From: Variovorax sp. OK212
GTDB taxonomy: Bacteria; Pseudomonadota; Gammaproteobacteria; Burkholderiales; Burkholderiaceae_C
Assembly (NCBI RefSeq): GCF_900112425.1
Contig: NZ_FOLP01000006.1
Location: forward strand, 310,001-374,000
Length of the DNA: 64,000 nt
Direction: 5' to 3'
The notes beneath the pieces were generated by a model, which saw only the letters and a list, made by a program, of their open reading frames with translations, ran no database searches and had not been told where the DNA came from. Of the stretch, positions 27,975 to 37,800 are shown piece after piece (the stretch's first letter is position 1; the number at the start of each line of letters is the position of its first letter). The position numbers were made by a program, and so were the translations under genes.

Positions 27975-29392
27975 ACCAACCCTCGCAACGACCCGGTGCC
28001 GCCGGGCAGCCCGCGTGCGCCGCGGTGCTGGTGGCTGCCCCGGCCTCGGGCCAGGGCAAGACCACCGTCGCCGCGGCGCTCGCGCGCCTGCACGCACGGC
28101 AGGGCCGCCGCGTGCGCGCCTTCAAGTGCGGGCCCGACTTCCTGGACCCGCACTGGCTGGCGCTGGCCACCGGTGCGCCCGTGCACTCGCTCGATTTGTG
28201 GATGACCGGCGAGGCCGACTGCCGCGCGCGCCTGCGCGAGGCGGCCGCCGGCTGCGACCTGCTGATCGTCGAGGGCGTGATGGGCCTGTTCGACGGCACG
28301 CCGAGCGCGGCCGACCTGGCCGAGCGCTTCGGCCTGCCGGTGCTGGCCGTGATCGACGCGCACGCCATGGCCGGCACCTTCGGTGCGCTGGCCTATGGGC
28401 TGCAGAACTTCCGGCCCGGCCTGCCGTGGGCCGGCGTGCTGGCCAACCGCGTCGGCAGCGAGCGGCATGCGGGCATGCTGAAAGACGCGCTGCGCGAACC
28501 CTCGCAATGGCTGGGCGCCTTGCCGCGCGACGCCAGCTTCACGCTGCCCGAGCGGCACCTGGGCCTGGTGCTGGCCAACGAACTGGGCGACGCGATGGCG
28601 CGGCTCGACGCCGTGGCCGACGTGCTGGCCGCCACGCCGCTGGGCCAGATGGCGCTGGCGCAATTGCCGCAGGTGCGCTTCGAGGCGCGCGAACCCGAGC
28701 CCGAACCCGAACCCGCGCCTGAAGCCGCTCAGGCCGTGCCGCCCTTGCTGGCCGGGCGCACCATCGCCATCGCACGCGACGCGGCCTTCTCGTTCATCTA
28801 CCCCGCCAACCTCGACGTGCTCGCGTCGCTGGGCGCGGCGCTTTCCTTTTTCTCGCCGCTCGCGGGCGACACCTTGCCGGCCTGCGATGCGGTCTGGCTG
28901 CCGGGCGGTTACCCCGAGCTGCACGCCGAGGCGCTGTCCGCCTGCACGCCGCTGCGCGACGCGCTGGCCGCGCATGCCGCATCGGGCAAGCCCATCTGGG
29001 CCGAGTGCGGCGGCATGATGGCGCTGTTCGACGAGCTCGCCACGCAAGACGCCGCGCAGGTTCACCGCCTCTGGGGCCTGCTGCCCGGCCGCGTGACCAT
29101 GCAGAAGCGCCTGGCCGGTCTCGGCCCGCAGCAGCTCGTGCTCGGCAACCACGTGCTGCGCGGCCACACCTTCCACTATTCGCTGTGCGACACGCCGCTG
29201 CCGCCCGCGGCGCACACGGCGCGGCCCGGCGCGACGCAGCCCGTGGGCGCGCGCGGCGGCGAGGCGCTGTACGTGCACGGCCCGGTGCGCGCGAGCTATT
29301 TCCATGCGTGGTTCGCGTCCAGCCCGGAAGCCACCGCGCGTCTTTTCGGCGCCATGCCCATCGAACTGGAGAGCCATGTCACAGCCGAGTAA
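27959..29392 (+). CDS. cobB: Cobyrinic (hydrogenobyrinic) acid a,c-diamide synthase
   Basis: This cytoplasmic enzyme amidates the a and c carboxylates of the corrin ring using ATP and glutamine (CbiA/CobB). Its 477 residues contain an N-terminal dethiobiotin-synthase-like ATPase domain with P-loop APASGQGKTT (about 27-36). A class I glutamine amidotransferase domain follows, with nucleophile Cys350 in AECGGMM. The two are joined by an Glu-Pro repeat linker. The GTG start at 27959 overlaps btuB by 16 bases and gives the usual N-terminus length. It indicates handling of incomplete corrinoids, not only of cobalamin. Confidence 0.94.
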   Translation: MDASINQPSQRPGAAGQPACAAVLVAAPASGQGKTTVAAALARLHARQGRRVRAFKCGPDFLDPHWLALATGAPVHSLDLWMTGEADCRARLREAAAGCDLLIVEGVMGLFDGTPSAADLAERFGLPVLAVIDAHAMAGTFGALAYGLQNFRPGLPWAGVLANRVGSERHAGMLKDALREPSQWLGALPRDASFTLPERHLGLVLANELGDAMARLDAVADVLAATPLGQMALAQLPQVRFEAREPEPEPEPAPEAAQAVPPLLAGRTIAIARDAAFSFIYPANLDVLASLGAALSFFSPLAGDTLPACDAVWLPGGYPELHAEALSACTPLRDALAAHAASGKPIWAECGGMMALFDELATQDAAQVHRLWGLLPGRVTMQKRLAGLGPQQLVLGNHVLRGHTFHYSLCDTPLPPAAHTARPGATQPVGARGGEALYVHGPVRASYFHAWFASSPEATARLFGAMPIELESHVTAE

Positions 29393-29990
29393 GCCGGGCA
29401 AGCCGAAGACGGCCGCCGACGCCATCCACGAATTCATCCTCGGCGGCCAGAAGAGCGGCAAGTCGCGCCGCGGCGAGCAGCGCGCCATCGACTGGCTCGC
29501 CGCCTCACCCCGGCACCGCGCCGTGATGATCGCCACCGCGCAGGCCTACGACGACGAGATGCAGGAGCGCATCGTGCGCCACCAGGCCGACCGCGCCGAG
29601 CGCGTGCCCGGCATGCGCACCATCGAGGAGCCGATCGAGCTGGCGCGCGCCATCGTCACGCAGAGCGCGTCCGAGACGCTGGTGGTCGTCGACTGCCTCA
29701 CGCTGTGGCTCACCAACCTCATGATGCCGATGCCCTGCGAAGACGCACGCCCCGCCACGCGCACGCCCGCCGCGCACGCCGGCCTGCTGATGGCGGCGCT
29801 GCGCGACGCGCCCGGCCCGGTGGTGGTGGTGGGCAACGAGATCGGCCTGGGCGTGATTCCGCTCGGCCGCGAGACGCGGGCCTTCGTCGACGCGCTGGGC
29901 CGCCTGAACCAGGACGTGGCCGCTGCCTGCGACCGCGTCACGCTGATGGCGGCCGGCCTGCCCTTGACCCTGAAGGCACCTGCCGCATGA
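29376..29990 (+). CDS. cobU: Adenosylcobinamide kinase/guanylyltransferase
   Basis: This bifunctional enzyme phosphorylates adenosylcobinamide and then attaches GMP, giving AdoCbi-GDP. The 204-residue protein has the P-loop GGQKSGKS (residues 23-30). It also has the DDEMQERIVRH block, the region that carries the guanylylated histidine in CobU, and the NEIGLGVIP motif. The N-terminus has about 18 extra residues before the core. It overlaps cobB by 17 bases and the next gene by four, so the genes are coupled. Confidence 0.95.
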   Translation: MSQPSKPGKPKTAADAIHEFILGGQKSGKSRRGEQRAIDWLAASPRHRAVMIATAQAYDDEMQERIVRHQADRAERVPGMRTIEEPIELARAIVTQSASETLVVVDCLTLWLTNLMMPMPCEDARPATRTPAAHAGLLMAALRDAPGPVVVVGNEIGLGVIPLGRETRAFVDALGRLNQDVAAACDRVTLMAAGLPLTLKAPAA

Positions 29991-30883
29991 AGATGTTCCG
30001 TTCGCTGCCCGCCCTGGGCTTGGCCCTGTACCTGAGCCTCTGTGCCTTCGCCGCCCATGCCCTCGACATCGTCGACGAGCGCGGCGTCACCGTCAGCCTG
30101 CCGCAGCCGCCGCAACGCATCGTCACGCTGCTGCCCTCACTCACCGAATCGGTCTGCGCGCTGGGCGCGTGCGACCGGCTGATCGGCGTCGACCGCTATT
30201 CCAATTCGCCCGCGCAGGTGAAGGCGCTGCCGCAGCTCGGCGGCGGCATCGACCCGAACGTCGAGGCCATCGTCGCGCTCAAGCCCGACGCGGTGCTGCT
30301 GGCCAAGTCCTCGCGCGTCACGCAGCGCCTGGAGGCGCTGGGCCTGAAGGTGCTGGTGCTCGAACCCAAGAGCCATGCCGACGTGCGCCGCGTGCTCGAC
30401 AAGCTCGACCAGGTGCTCGGCACGCACGAGGCGCCCCGGGTCTGGCGCGTGATCGACGCCAGCGTCTCGGCCGCCGCCCAGTCGCTGCCCGCCGGCGCCA
30501 AGGGGCTGCGCGTGTACTTCGAGGTGAACAGCGCGCCGTACGCGGCGGGCGAGTCGTCGTTCATCGGCGAGACGCTCGCGCGGCTCGGCGAGAAGAACAT
30601 CGTGCCGGCCTCGCTCGGCCCGTTTCCCAAGCTCAACCCCGAATACGTGGTGCGCGCCAACCCCGACCTCATCATGGTCAGCGTGCGCAGCGCGCAGGGG
30701 CTGGAGCAGCGCCCGGGCTGGGCCGGCATCCGCGCGGTGCGCGAGGGCCGCATCTGCCGCTTCAGCGCCGAAGAGTCCGACGTGCTGGTGCGCCCCGGTC
30801 CGCGCATGGACGAGGCGGCGCGGCTGATGGCGAAGTGCATCGCCGACATGAGTGGCAACGGCGGCAAGGGCGGCAAGCCGTGA
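29987..30883 (+). CDS. btuF: Cobalamin-binding periplasmic protein
   Basis: This 298-residue periplasmic receptor delivers corrinoids to the BtuCD transporter. A signal peptide ends after AAHA (about residue 25). The mature part has the class III binding-protein layout with two lobes and a connecting helix (PQRIVTLLPSLTESVCALG, then LPQLGGGIDPNVEAIVALKPD). Its place between cobU and the permease gene, with four-base overlaps on both sides, supports B12 rather than iron-siderophore specificity. Confidence 0.93.
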   Translation: MKMFRSLPALGLALYLSLCAFAAHALDIVDERGVTVSLPQPPQRIVTLLPSLTESVCALGACDRLIGVDRYSNSPAQVKALPQLGGGIDPNVEAIVALKPDAVLLAKSSRVTQRLEALGLKVLVLEPKSHADVRRVLDKLDQVLGTHEAPRVWRVIDASVSAAAQSLPAGAKGLRVYFEVNSAPYAAGESSFIGETLARLGEKNIVPASLGPFPKLNPEYVVRANPDLIMVSVRSAQGLEQRPGWAGIRAVREGRICRFSAEESDVLVRPGPRMDEAARLMAKCIADMSGNGGKGGKP

Positions 30884-31905
30884 ACGCGGCCGTGAGGCAC
30901 ACGGCCCATCTGCGCCGCGTCCTGCTGCTCGGCGCGGGCCTGCTGGTGCTGGGCGCCGCGCTGATGCTGCTGGGCCTTGGCATCGGCAGCACCGGTTTCG
31001 AAAGCCTGCTGTCGGCGCGGCACGACCCGGTGGCGCTGCAGATCGTGTGGGACATCCGGCTGCCGCGCACGCTCGGCGCCTGGCTGGCCGGCGCGCTGCT
31101 GGGCTTGGCGGGCGCGGTGGCGCAGGGCCTGTTTCGCAATCCGCTGGCCGATCCGTACCTGCTGGGCAGCGCCTCGGGCGCCTCGCTGGGCGTGGCGGTG
31201 GCGCTGCTGATGTTCGGCGGCTCGGCCGCCAGCACGCAGTGGGTGATGCGGCTCGGCCTGACGGGCGCGGCCTTCATCGGCGCGGTGCTGGCGGTGATGC
31301 TCACGCTGATGCTCGCGCGCGGCGTGCAGCAGACGCTGCGGCTGCTGCTCGCGGGCGTGATCGTCGGCGTGGTGCTGGGCGCGGCCAAGGACCTGATCAC
31401 CATCGCCTCGGCCGACATTCTCCAGGCCATCCAGGGCTTCGTGCTCGGCAGCACCGGCCTGGTCGGCTGGAGCGCGTGCGCGGTGATGGCCATGGTCGGC
31501 GCCGTGTGCCTGCTGCTCGGCTGGGCGCTGGCGCCGGTGCTCGACGGGTTGGCGCTCGGCGAGGCCACGGCGCGCAGCCTGGGCCTGCCGCTGGGCGCGA
31601 TGCGCGCGGCGCTGGTGGTGGTGCTCGCGCTGGCCACCGGCGCGGCCGTGGCGCAGACCGGGCTCATTGCCTTCGTCGGCCTGGCGTCGCCGCACCTGGT
31701 GCGCTCGATCGTCAAGACCACGCATGCGCGGCTGATCGTGCTGTCGGCGCTCATGGGCGGGCTGCTGCTGATGGGCGCCGACCTGCTGGCGCGCTGGCTG
31801 ATCGCACCGCAGGAACTGCCGGTGGGCGTGCTCACGGCCGTGCTCGGCGGCAGCTACCTGCTGTGGCTCATGCACCGGCGCAGCGCGCGCGGAGGCCTGG
31901 CATGA
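30880..31905 (+). CDS. btuC: Cobalamin ABC transporter permease
   Basis: This 341-residue FecCD/BtuC-type permease has about ten membrane helices. Family motifs include RLPRTLGAWLAGALLG near residue 60, the QGLFRNPLADPYLLG coupling region, and GLIAFVGLASPHLVR near residue 265. It starts with GTG overlapping the btuF stop. Together with btuF and btuD it forms the inner-membrane corrinoid importer. Confidence 0.95.
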   Translation: MNAAVRHTAHLRRVLLLGAGLLVLGAALMLLGLGIGSTGFESLLSARHDPVALQIVWDIRLPRTLGAWLAGALLGLAGAVAQGLFRNPLADPYLLGSASGASLGVAVALLMFGGSAASTQWVMRLGLTGAAFIGAVLAVMLTLMLARGVQQTLRLLLAGVIVGVVLGAAKDLITIASADILQAIQGFVLGSTGLVGWSACAVMAMVGAVCLLLGWALAPVLDGLALGEATARSLGLPLGAMRAALVVVLALATGAAVAQTGLIAFVGLASPHLVRSIVKTTHARLIVLSALMGGLLLMGADLLARWLIAPQELPVGVLTAVLGGSYLLWLMHRRSARGGLA

Positions 31906-32708
31906 ACGACCGGACGCCCCGGACGCACCGCGCGCCTGCAACCCCGGCGCTCGAGGCGCGCCGCGTCAGCGCCACGCTCGGCGCGACCGAGGTGCTGCAC
32001 GACATCGACCTGAAGCTCTCGGCCGCGCGCTGGACCAGCATCGTCGGGCCGAACGGCGCGGGCAAGTCGACGCTGCTGAAAGCCATGGCCGGCCTGCTCG
32101 CGCACCGCGGCGAGGTGCGGCTGTTCGGCGACGCGCAAGCCAGGGTGCCCGCGCGCACGCGCGCCCAGCGCCTCTCGTGGCTGGGCCAGAGCGGCTCGGG
32201 CGAGGGCAGCGCCGACGACCTGATGGTCTACGACGTCGCCATGCTCGGCCGCCTGCCGCACCAGCGCTGGCTGGCCGCACCGAGCGCGGCCGACCGCGAG
32301 GCCGTGGAGCGTGCCTTGCGAAGCACCCAGGCTTGGGACTGGCGCGACCGCCCGTTGGGCCAGCTGTCGGGCGGCGAGCGCCAGCGCGTGCTGCTGGCAC
32401 GCGCGCTCGCGGTCGAGGCCGAGCTGCTGCTGATGGACGAGCCGCTGGCCAACCTCGACCCGCCGCACCAGGCCGACTGGATGCAGACCGCCCGCACGCT
32501 CGTGGCCGAGGGCAAGACCGTGGTCAGCGTGCTGCACGAACTGCCGATGGCGCTGGCCGCCGACGAGCTGGTGGTGATGAACCACGGCCGCGTGGTGCAC
32601 CACGGCGGCTGCAGCGACCCCGCCACCCACGCCGCGCTGGAGCAGGTGTTCGACCACCGCATCCGCGTGCACCGCGTGGCGGACCAGTGGATCGCGCTGC
32701 CCAGATAA
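31902..32708 (+). CDS. btuD: Cobalamin ABC transporter ATP-binding protein
   Basis: This 268-residue ABC ATPase powers BtuC. Walker A is GPNGAGKST, the signature motif is LSGGER, and Walker B is LLLMDEP, with an H-loop histidine in SVLHEL. The first 17 residues are a non-conserved extension. It overlaps btuC by four bases. A gap of 30 bases to cobO is too short for a separate promoter to be certain. Confidence 0.95.
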   Translation: MNDRTPRTHRAPATPALEARRVSATLGATEVLHDIDLKLSAARWTSIVGPNGAGKSTLLKAMAGLLAHRGEVRLFGDAQARVPARTRAQRLSWLGQSGSGEGSADDLMVYDVAMLGRLPHQRWLAAPSAADREAVERALRSTQAWDWRDRPLGQLSGGERQRVLLARALAVEAELLLMDEPLANLDPPHQADWMQTARTLVAEGKTVVSVLHELPMALAADELVVMNHGRVVHHGGCSDPATHAALEQVFDHRIRVHRVADQWIALPR

Positions 32709-32738
32709 AGAACATAAAGAACACAGGAACCGCTCCCC

Positions 32739-33308
32739 ATGCAGATCGAAACACCCCCCAGCGAGAAGCCCTACGAAAAGCCCGAGGGCGAACGCCGCGG
32801 CATCGTCATCGTCAACACCGGCGACGGCAAGGGCAAGAGCACCGCGGCCTTCGGCCTCGCGCTGCGCGCGCACGGCCGCGGCAAGGCCGTGAAGATCTAC
32901 CAGTTCATGAAGGTGCCGAGCGCGCGCTTCGGCGAACACCGCATGTTCGAGCAGATCGGCATTCCGATCGAAGGGCTCGGCGACGGCTTCAGCTGGAAGA
33001 GCCAGGACCTCGAGCGCTCGGGCCAGCTGGCGCGCGACGGCTGGGAGAAGGCCAAGGCGGCGATCCTGTCGGGCGAGTTCTTCCTGGTGGTGCTCGACGA
33101 GATCACCTACCCGCTGATCTACGGCTGGCTGCCGCTCGACGGCGTGCTCGAGACGCTGCGCGCGCGGCCGAAGCACGTGCACGTGGCCCTCACCGGGCGC
33201 CGCTGCCCGCCCGAGATCGTCGAGCTGGCCGACACGGTGACCGAGATGACCATGGTCAAGCACGCGTTCAAGGCCGGCATTCCGGCGCAGCGCGGCATCG
33301 AGGACTGA
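32739..33308 (+). CDS. cobO: Corrinoid adenosyltransferase (CobA/CobO type)
   Basis: This 189-residue enzyme transfers adenosine from ATP to the cobalt of corrinoids, making the adenosylated form. The P-loop GDGKGKST is at residues 28-35. Family blocks AFGLALRAHGRGK and LDEITYPLIYGWL follow, and GRRCPPEIVELADTVTEM is near the C-terminus. It accepts imported cobinamide and cobalamin as well as biosynthetic intermediates. It lies in the middle of the operon. Confidence 0.96.
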   Translation: MQIETPPSEKPYEKPEGERRGIVIVNTGDGKGKSTAAFGLALRAHGRGKAVKIYQFMKVPSARFGEHRMFEQIGIPIEGLGDGFSWKSQDLERSGQLARDGWEKAKAAILSGEFFLVVLDEITYPLIYGWLPLDGVLETLRARPKHVHVALTGRRCPPEIVELADTVTEMTMVKHAFKAGIPAQRGIED

Positions 33309-33313
33309 ACCCG

Positions 33314-33997
33314 ATGGCGCATGCGTTCGAGGCCGGCGAGGCGAAAGGCGTCTACCGCGCCATCCACGAGCGGCGCGACATGCGCCACTTTGCGGGCGGC
33401 CAGGTCGCGCCCGAGGTGCTGCGCCGGCTGCTCGACGCCGCGCACCACGCGCCCAGCGTCGGCTTCATGCAGCCGTGGCGCTTCATCCGCATCCGCGGCG
33501 AGGCGCTGCGCCAGCAGCTGCACCGCGTGGTCGAGCACGAACGCGTGCTCACCGCCCGCGCGCTGGGCGAGCGCGAGGACGAGTTTATGCGCCTGAAGGT
33601 GCAGGGCCTGCTCGACGCGGCCGAACTGCTGGCGGTGACGCTGGCCGACGGCCGCGAGAAGCACGTGTTCGGCCGCCGCACGCTGCCGCAGATGGACCTG
33701 GCCTCGGCCTCGTGCGCCATCCAGAACCTGTGGCTCGCGGCGCGCGCCGAGGGGCTGGGCATGGGCTGGGTGTCGCTGTTCGATCCGGCCGAAGTGTCCG
33801 TATTGCTCGGCCTGCCCGAAGGCGCCGAGCCCATCGCCTTGCTGTGCCTGGGCCCGGTGCACGGCTTCTACGAGGAGCCGATGCTGCAGCGCGAACGCTG
33901 GGCCAAGCGCGAGCCGCTCGCCTCGCTGGTGTTCGACGAAGGCTGGGGCCGGCCTTCGGACCTGTTCGACAACCCGTCTCCCGTGGAGCCCACCTGA
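33314..33997 (+). CDS. bluB: 5,6-dimethylbenzimidazole synthase
   Basis: This 227-residue nitroreductase-fold enzyme cleaves reduced FMN with oxygen to produce 5,6-dimethylbenzimidazole, the lower ligand of true cobalamin. BluB-type motifs are RRDMRHFAGG near residue 21, HAPSVGFMQPWRF near 45 and GLGMGWVSLFDP near 150. The ATG lies five bases after cobO. With cobU, cobT and cobS it shows the cell can install its own lower ligand on imported corrinoids. Confidence 0.95.
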   Translation: MAHAFEAGEAKGVYRAIHERRDMRHFAGGQVAPEVLRRLLDAAHHAPSVGFMQPWRFIRIRGEALRQQLHRVVEHERVLTARALGEREDEFMRLKVQGLLDAAELLAVTLADGREKHVFGRRTLPQMDLASASCAIQNLWLAARAEGLGMGWVSLFDPAEVSVLLGLPEGAEPIALLCLGPVHGFYEEPMLQRERWAKREPLASLVFDEGWGRPSDLFDNPSPVEPT

Positions 33998-34470
33998 TGC
34001 TGGCTTTCGACACCGTCCTCTTCGAGCTCGCGCGCCTGTTCCTCTGGCCGGTGACGCTGGGCGTGCTGCTGTCCTTCGTGTATGCCGTGTACTGCCTCGG
34101 CGCCTTCGGCATCGAGTACCTGCAGCGCCGCCGCGACCCCCTGCGCGCACTGGTGCTGCAACGCCATGCGCAGGCCAGCCAGGAGCAGATGGAGCTGGTG
34201 GTGCTCAAGCAGCTCGAAGGCGTGCGGCTGTGCAGCCGCGTGGCGCCGATGCTGGGCCTGATCGCCACCATGATCCCGATGGGGCCGGCGCTGGTGGCCG
34301 TGGCCTCGGGCGAGTCGCAGGGCGTGGCGCAGAGCCTGGCGCCCGCGTTCGCCAGCGTGATCGTGGCGCTGGCCTCGGCCTCGATCACCTTCGTGGTCTA
34401 CACCGTGCGCCGCCGCTGGCTCATGCGCGAGCTGGTGACGGTGCTGGACGCGCGGGACCGGCTGTCATGA
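33997..34470 (+). CDS. ExbB/TolQ/MotA-like proton channel subunit
   Basis: This 157-residue inner-membrane protein has an N-terminal helix (LFLWPVTLGVLLSFVYAV), a charged cytoplasmic loop, and two later helices. VAPMLGLIATMIPMGPAL and LAPAFASVIVALASASITFVVYTV match the ExbB/TolQ segments that line the proton path, each with polar Thr/Ser residues. The start overlaps the bluB stop by one base. It is paired with the DUF2149 (ExbD-like) gene and sits next to the CobN-like gene, with no tonB. That suggests the motor acts directly on the CobN-like protein. Confidence 0.85.
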   Translation: MLAFDTVLFELARLFLWPVTLGVLLSFVYAVYCLGAFGIEYLQRRRDPLRALVLQRHAQASQEQMELVVLKQLEGVRLCSRVAPMLGLIATMIPMGPALVAVASGESQGVAQSLAPAFASVIVALASASITFVVYTVRRRWLMRELVTVLDARDRLS

Positions 34471-34492
34471 GCGCCGCGCCAGGGGTGCGCCG

Positions 34493-34876
34493 ATGAGCCG
34501 TCGCCAGTTCTCCATCTTGAGCAGCCTGGACAGCGACGACGACGATCCGGTGCTGTCGACCATCAATCTGATCGACGTGTTCATGGTGGTGATCGGCATG
34601 CTGATGATCGCGGTCATCAACAACCCGATGAACCCCTTCGCGCAGGACAAGGTGACGGTCATCCGCAACGAAGGCCAGCCGGACATGGAAATCATCACGC
34701 GCGAAGGCCGGAAGATCACGCGCTTCAAGGCCAGCGGCGCGACGGGGCAGGGCGACGGCGAGAAGGCCGGCACGGCCTGGCGGCTGAAGGACGGCACGAT
34801 GGTCTATGTGCCGGCGGATGCGGTGCGTGCGAGTGCGGCGCCTTCAGGTGCAGCGCCTGCGCAGGGCGGGAAGTGA
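34493..34876 (+). CDS. DUF2149 protein, ExbD-like motor subunit
   Basis: This 127-residue protein has a single membrane helix at about residues 24-43. Its STINLIDVFMVV segment places Asp28 where ExbD/TolR carry the essential proton-carrying aspartate (FIDV). The rest is a periplasmic domain with a charged region and an Ala/Gly tail. It is separated by 22 bases from the ExbB-like gene and overlaps the CobN-like gene (GTGA). DUF2149 has no established function; the ExbD-like role is inferred from topology and neighbours. Confidence 0.82.
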   Translation: MSRRQFSILSSLDSDDDDPVLSTINLIDVFMVVIGMLMIAVINNPMNPFAQDKVTVIRNEGQPDMEIITREGRKITRFKASGATGQGDGEKAGTAWRLKDGTMVYVPADAVRASAAPSGAAPAQGGK

Positions 34877-37800
34877 CGCGGGTCTTCTTCTGGTTCCTGC
34901 TGGCCGTGCTGGCCGTGCTGGGGGTGGTGGCACCCGCGCAGGCGCAGCAGCTTGCGCCGCGGGTCGTGCTGCTGAGCACGCCGCTGGTGTCGCCGGCGCG
35001 CGTGGTGCGGCTGCAGGCCGCGGCGCGGGACGCGGGCGTGCCGCTGCAGGTGGTCTCGGCCTCCACGGATTCGCCTGAAACGCTGGCCGCGGCGCTCGAA
35101 GGCGCTGCGCTGCTCGTGATCGACGCGCCGCACATCAGCGTGGCGCAAGCCGCCGCGGCACGCTTCGGCGATGCGATCTCCCGGCGTGCCACGCCCTATG
35201 TGCTGATCGGCGAGTTCGCGCTGGTGGCCAAGGGGCAGGCCTCGGCGGCCGCGCCGTTGGTGGCCGAACGCGGTGTCGATGCCGCCTGGGCGCAGCGCCT
35301 GCGCGAGTACTGGCGCTTTGCCGGTGCGGCCAACCTCGGCGCGGCCATGAAGGCGCTCGCGCAACCCGGCAACCTCGCCGGCTTGCCGGCCCCCGTGCCG
35401 CTGCCGCTGGCCGGCTTCTATCACCCGGGCTGGCCGCGCGTCGAAGCCGACATCGCCGCCATCGACAAGCTGCCCGGCAGCGGCACGGTCGCCATCGCGG
35501 TCAACGGCGCCACCGTCAGCGGCGACGACACCGGCTGGCTCGACGCGCTCATTGCCGCGCTCGAGCAGCGCGGCCTGCGCGCCTACGCCTTCTACGGCCC
35601 GCGCCAGCAGAAGGACCTGTTCTTTCGCATGACGCATGCCGGCGAGCAGCGCGTGGCCGACGCGATCGTCAACGCCTCGCTGGTGTTCAACCCGAACGAG
35701 CGCAAGGCCGAGCTGGAGCGCATCGGCGTGCCGGTGCTGCAGACCTTGCCCTCGCTGGCGATGGACGCCGCCCAATGGGCGCAGAGCAAGGACGGCCTCT
35801 CGCAGACCGACATTGCCGCCTACTACAGTCCGAGCGAGCTGGCCGGCATGACCGACCCGATGCTGGTCTCCGCGCGCGACGCCGCGGCCGGCACGCTGCA
35901 GCCGCTGCCCGCGCAGATCGACGCCGTGGCCGGCAAGGCCGCGGCCTTGCTGCGGCTGCAGCGCACGCCGCCCGCCGACCGGCGCGTGGCGATGCTGGTC
36001 TACAACTACCCGCCGGGCGAGGCCAACTTCGGCGCGTCGTTCCTCAACGTGCCGCGCAGCGTGAACAACATGTTGGCCGCGATGCAGTCGGCCGGCTACC
36101 GCACCGCGCTGCCCGGCACCGACGGGCTGATTGCGCAGGTGCAGGCGACGATGAAGGCGTACTACCCGGGCGGGCAGGGCGACGAGCTGCAGCCGCTGCT
36201 CGACAGGAACCTTGCCGACGCGATGCCGCTGTCGCGCTATGTCGCGTGGTTTCGCGCGCTGCCGGCCGAGACACAGCAGCGCATCGAAAGCTACTGGGGC
36301 CCGCCAGAGAAGTCGACCATGCTGCGCCCGGTGGCGGGCGAGCCGGCCTTCGTGATTCCGAGGGTGCAGTTCGGCCACGTGGTCGTGCTGCGCCAGCCGC
36401 CGCGCTTCGAGCCCGGCACGCAGGTGGCGGACAAGGCCGCGCAGGTCTACCACCGCTCGGCCGTTCCGCTGAGCCACGGCTACCTGGCCACCTACCTGTG
36501 GCTGCGCACGCAGTTCGGTGCCAGCGCGGTGGTGCACGTGGGCACGCACGGCACGGTGGAGTGGTCGGCGGGCAAGGAGCGCGGGCTGTCGGTGCAGGAC
36601 GATCCACTGCTCGCGCTGGGCGACCTGCCCAACGTGTACCCGTACATCATGGACAACCTGGGCGAGGCCACCACCGCCAAGCGCCGAGGGCGCGCGACGA
36701 TGGTGAGCCATTCGACGCCGATGTTCGTGCCCGCGGGTTTTCGCCCCGGCGTGCAGGAAATGCATGAGCGCATGCACGACTGGGAGACGCTGTCGCCCGG
36801 CCCGGTGAAGACCGCGCTGGAGCGGCAGCTGACGGCGGAGTTCGTCGCGCAGCACTACGACCACGACCTGAAATGGACGCCCGCGCGCATCCGCGCCGAC
36901 TTCACGGGCTTCATCGCCGTGCTGCATCCGTACCTCGACGAACTCGCGCAGACCGCGCAACCGCTGGGCCTCGCGACCTTCGGGCAGGCGCCCGATGCGC
37001 AGCGCCGGCGCATGACGGTGCTGCAGATCCTCGGCAAGCCGCTGGTCGAGGCGCTGGGCGAAGACATCGACGAGGCCTTCCTGGTCGATGCGAAGAACGT
37101 TGCCAGCTCGAAACCCGCACGCTGGGTGGAACTGGCGCTGGCCGATGCGCCGGCCGCCATCGCGATGGGCAGGACCGCGGCCGACAGGCAACGCCTGCAG
37201 GACCTGGCCGAGCGCGCGCAGAAGCTCGACACGGTGCTCGCGCACAACGAGGAAATCGACGGCCTGCTGACCGCGCTCGACGGCCGCTACCTCCGCTCCA
37301 GCTACGGCGGCGACCCGGTGCGCAACCCCGACAGCCTGCCCACCGGCCGCAACCTCTACGGCTTCGACCCCAGCCGCATACCGACCCGCGCCGCATGGGA
37401 TGCGGGCGTGGCCGCCATGGACACGTGGATCGCCGACCACGCCAGGGCCCATGCCGGCAAGCCGCCCGAGAAGATCGCCTTCACGCTCTGGGCCGGCGAG
37501 GCCTCGCGCCACCAGGGCGTGCTGGAGAGCCAGGCCTTCTACGCCATGGGCGTGAAGCCGCGCTGGGACGAGGGCGGGCGCATTGCGGGCATCGAGGTGA
37601 TTCCCGCCGCGGTGCTGAAGCGCCCGCGCATCGACGTGCTGCTCAGCGTGACCGGCTCCTACCGCGACCAGTTCCCCAACGCCATGCGCTGGCTCGACGA
37701 GGCGGTGCAGCAGGTGGCCGCCTTGCGCGAGCCCGGCAACGCGGTGGCGCGAAACAGCGAGGCCCTGGCCGGCAAGCTGCGCGCGCAAGGCGCGTCGGCG

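Noticed and set aside
28685..28735. Glu-Pro repeat in cobB considered as a possible repeat element
   Set aside because: It is a short in-frame interdomain linker between the ATPase and amidotransferase domains, not a separate element.
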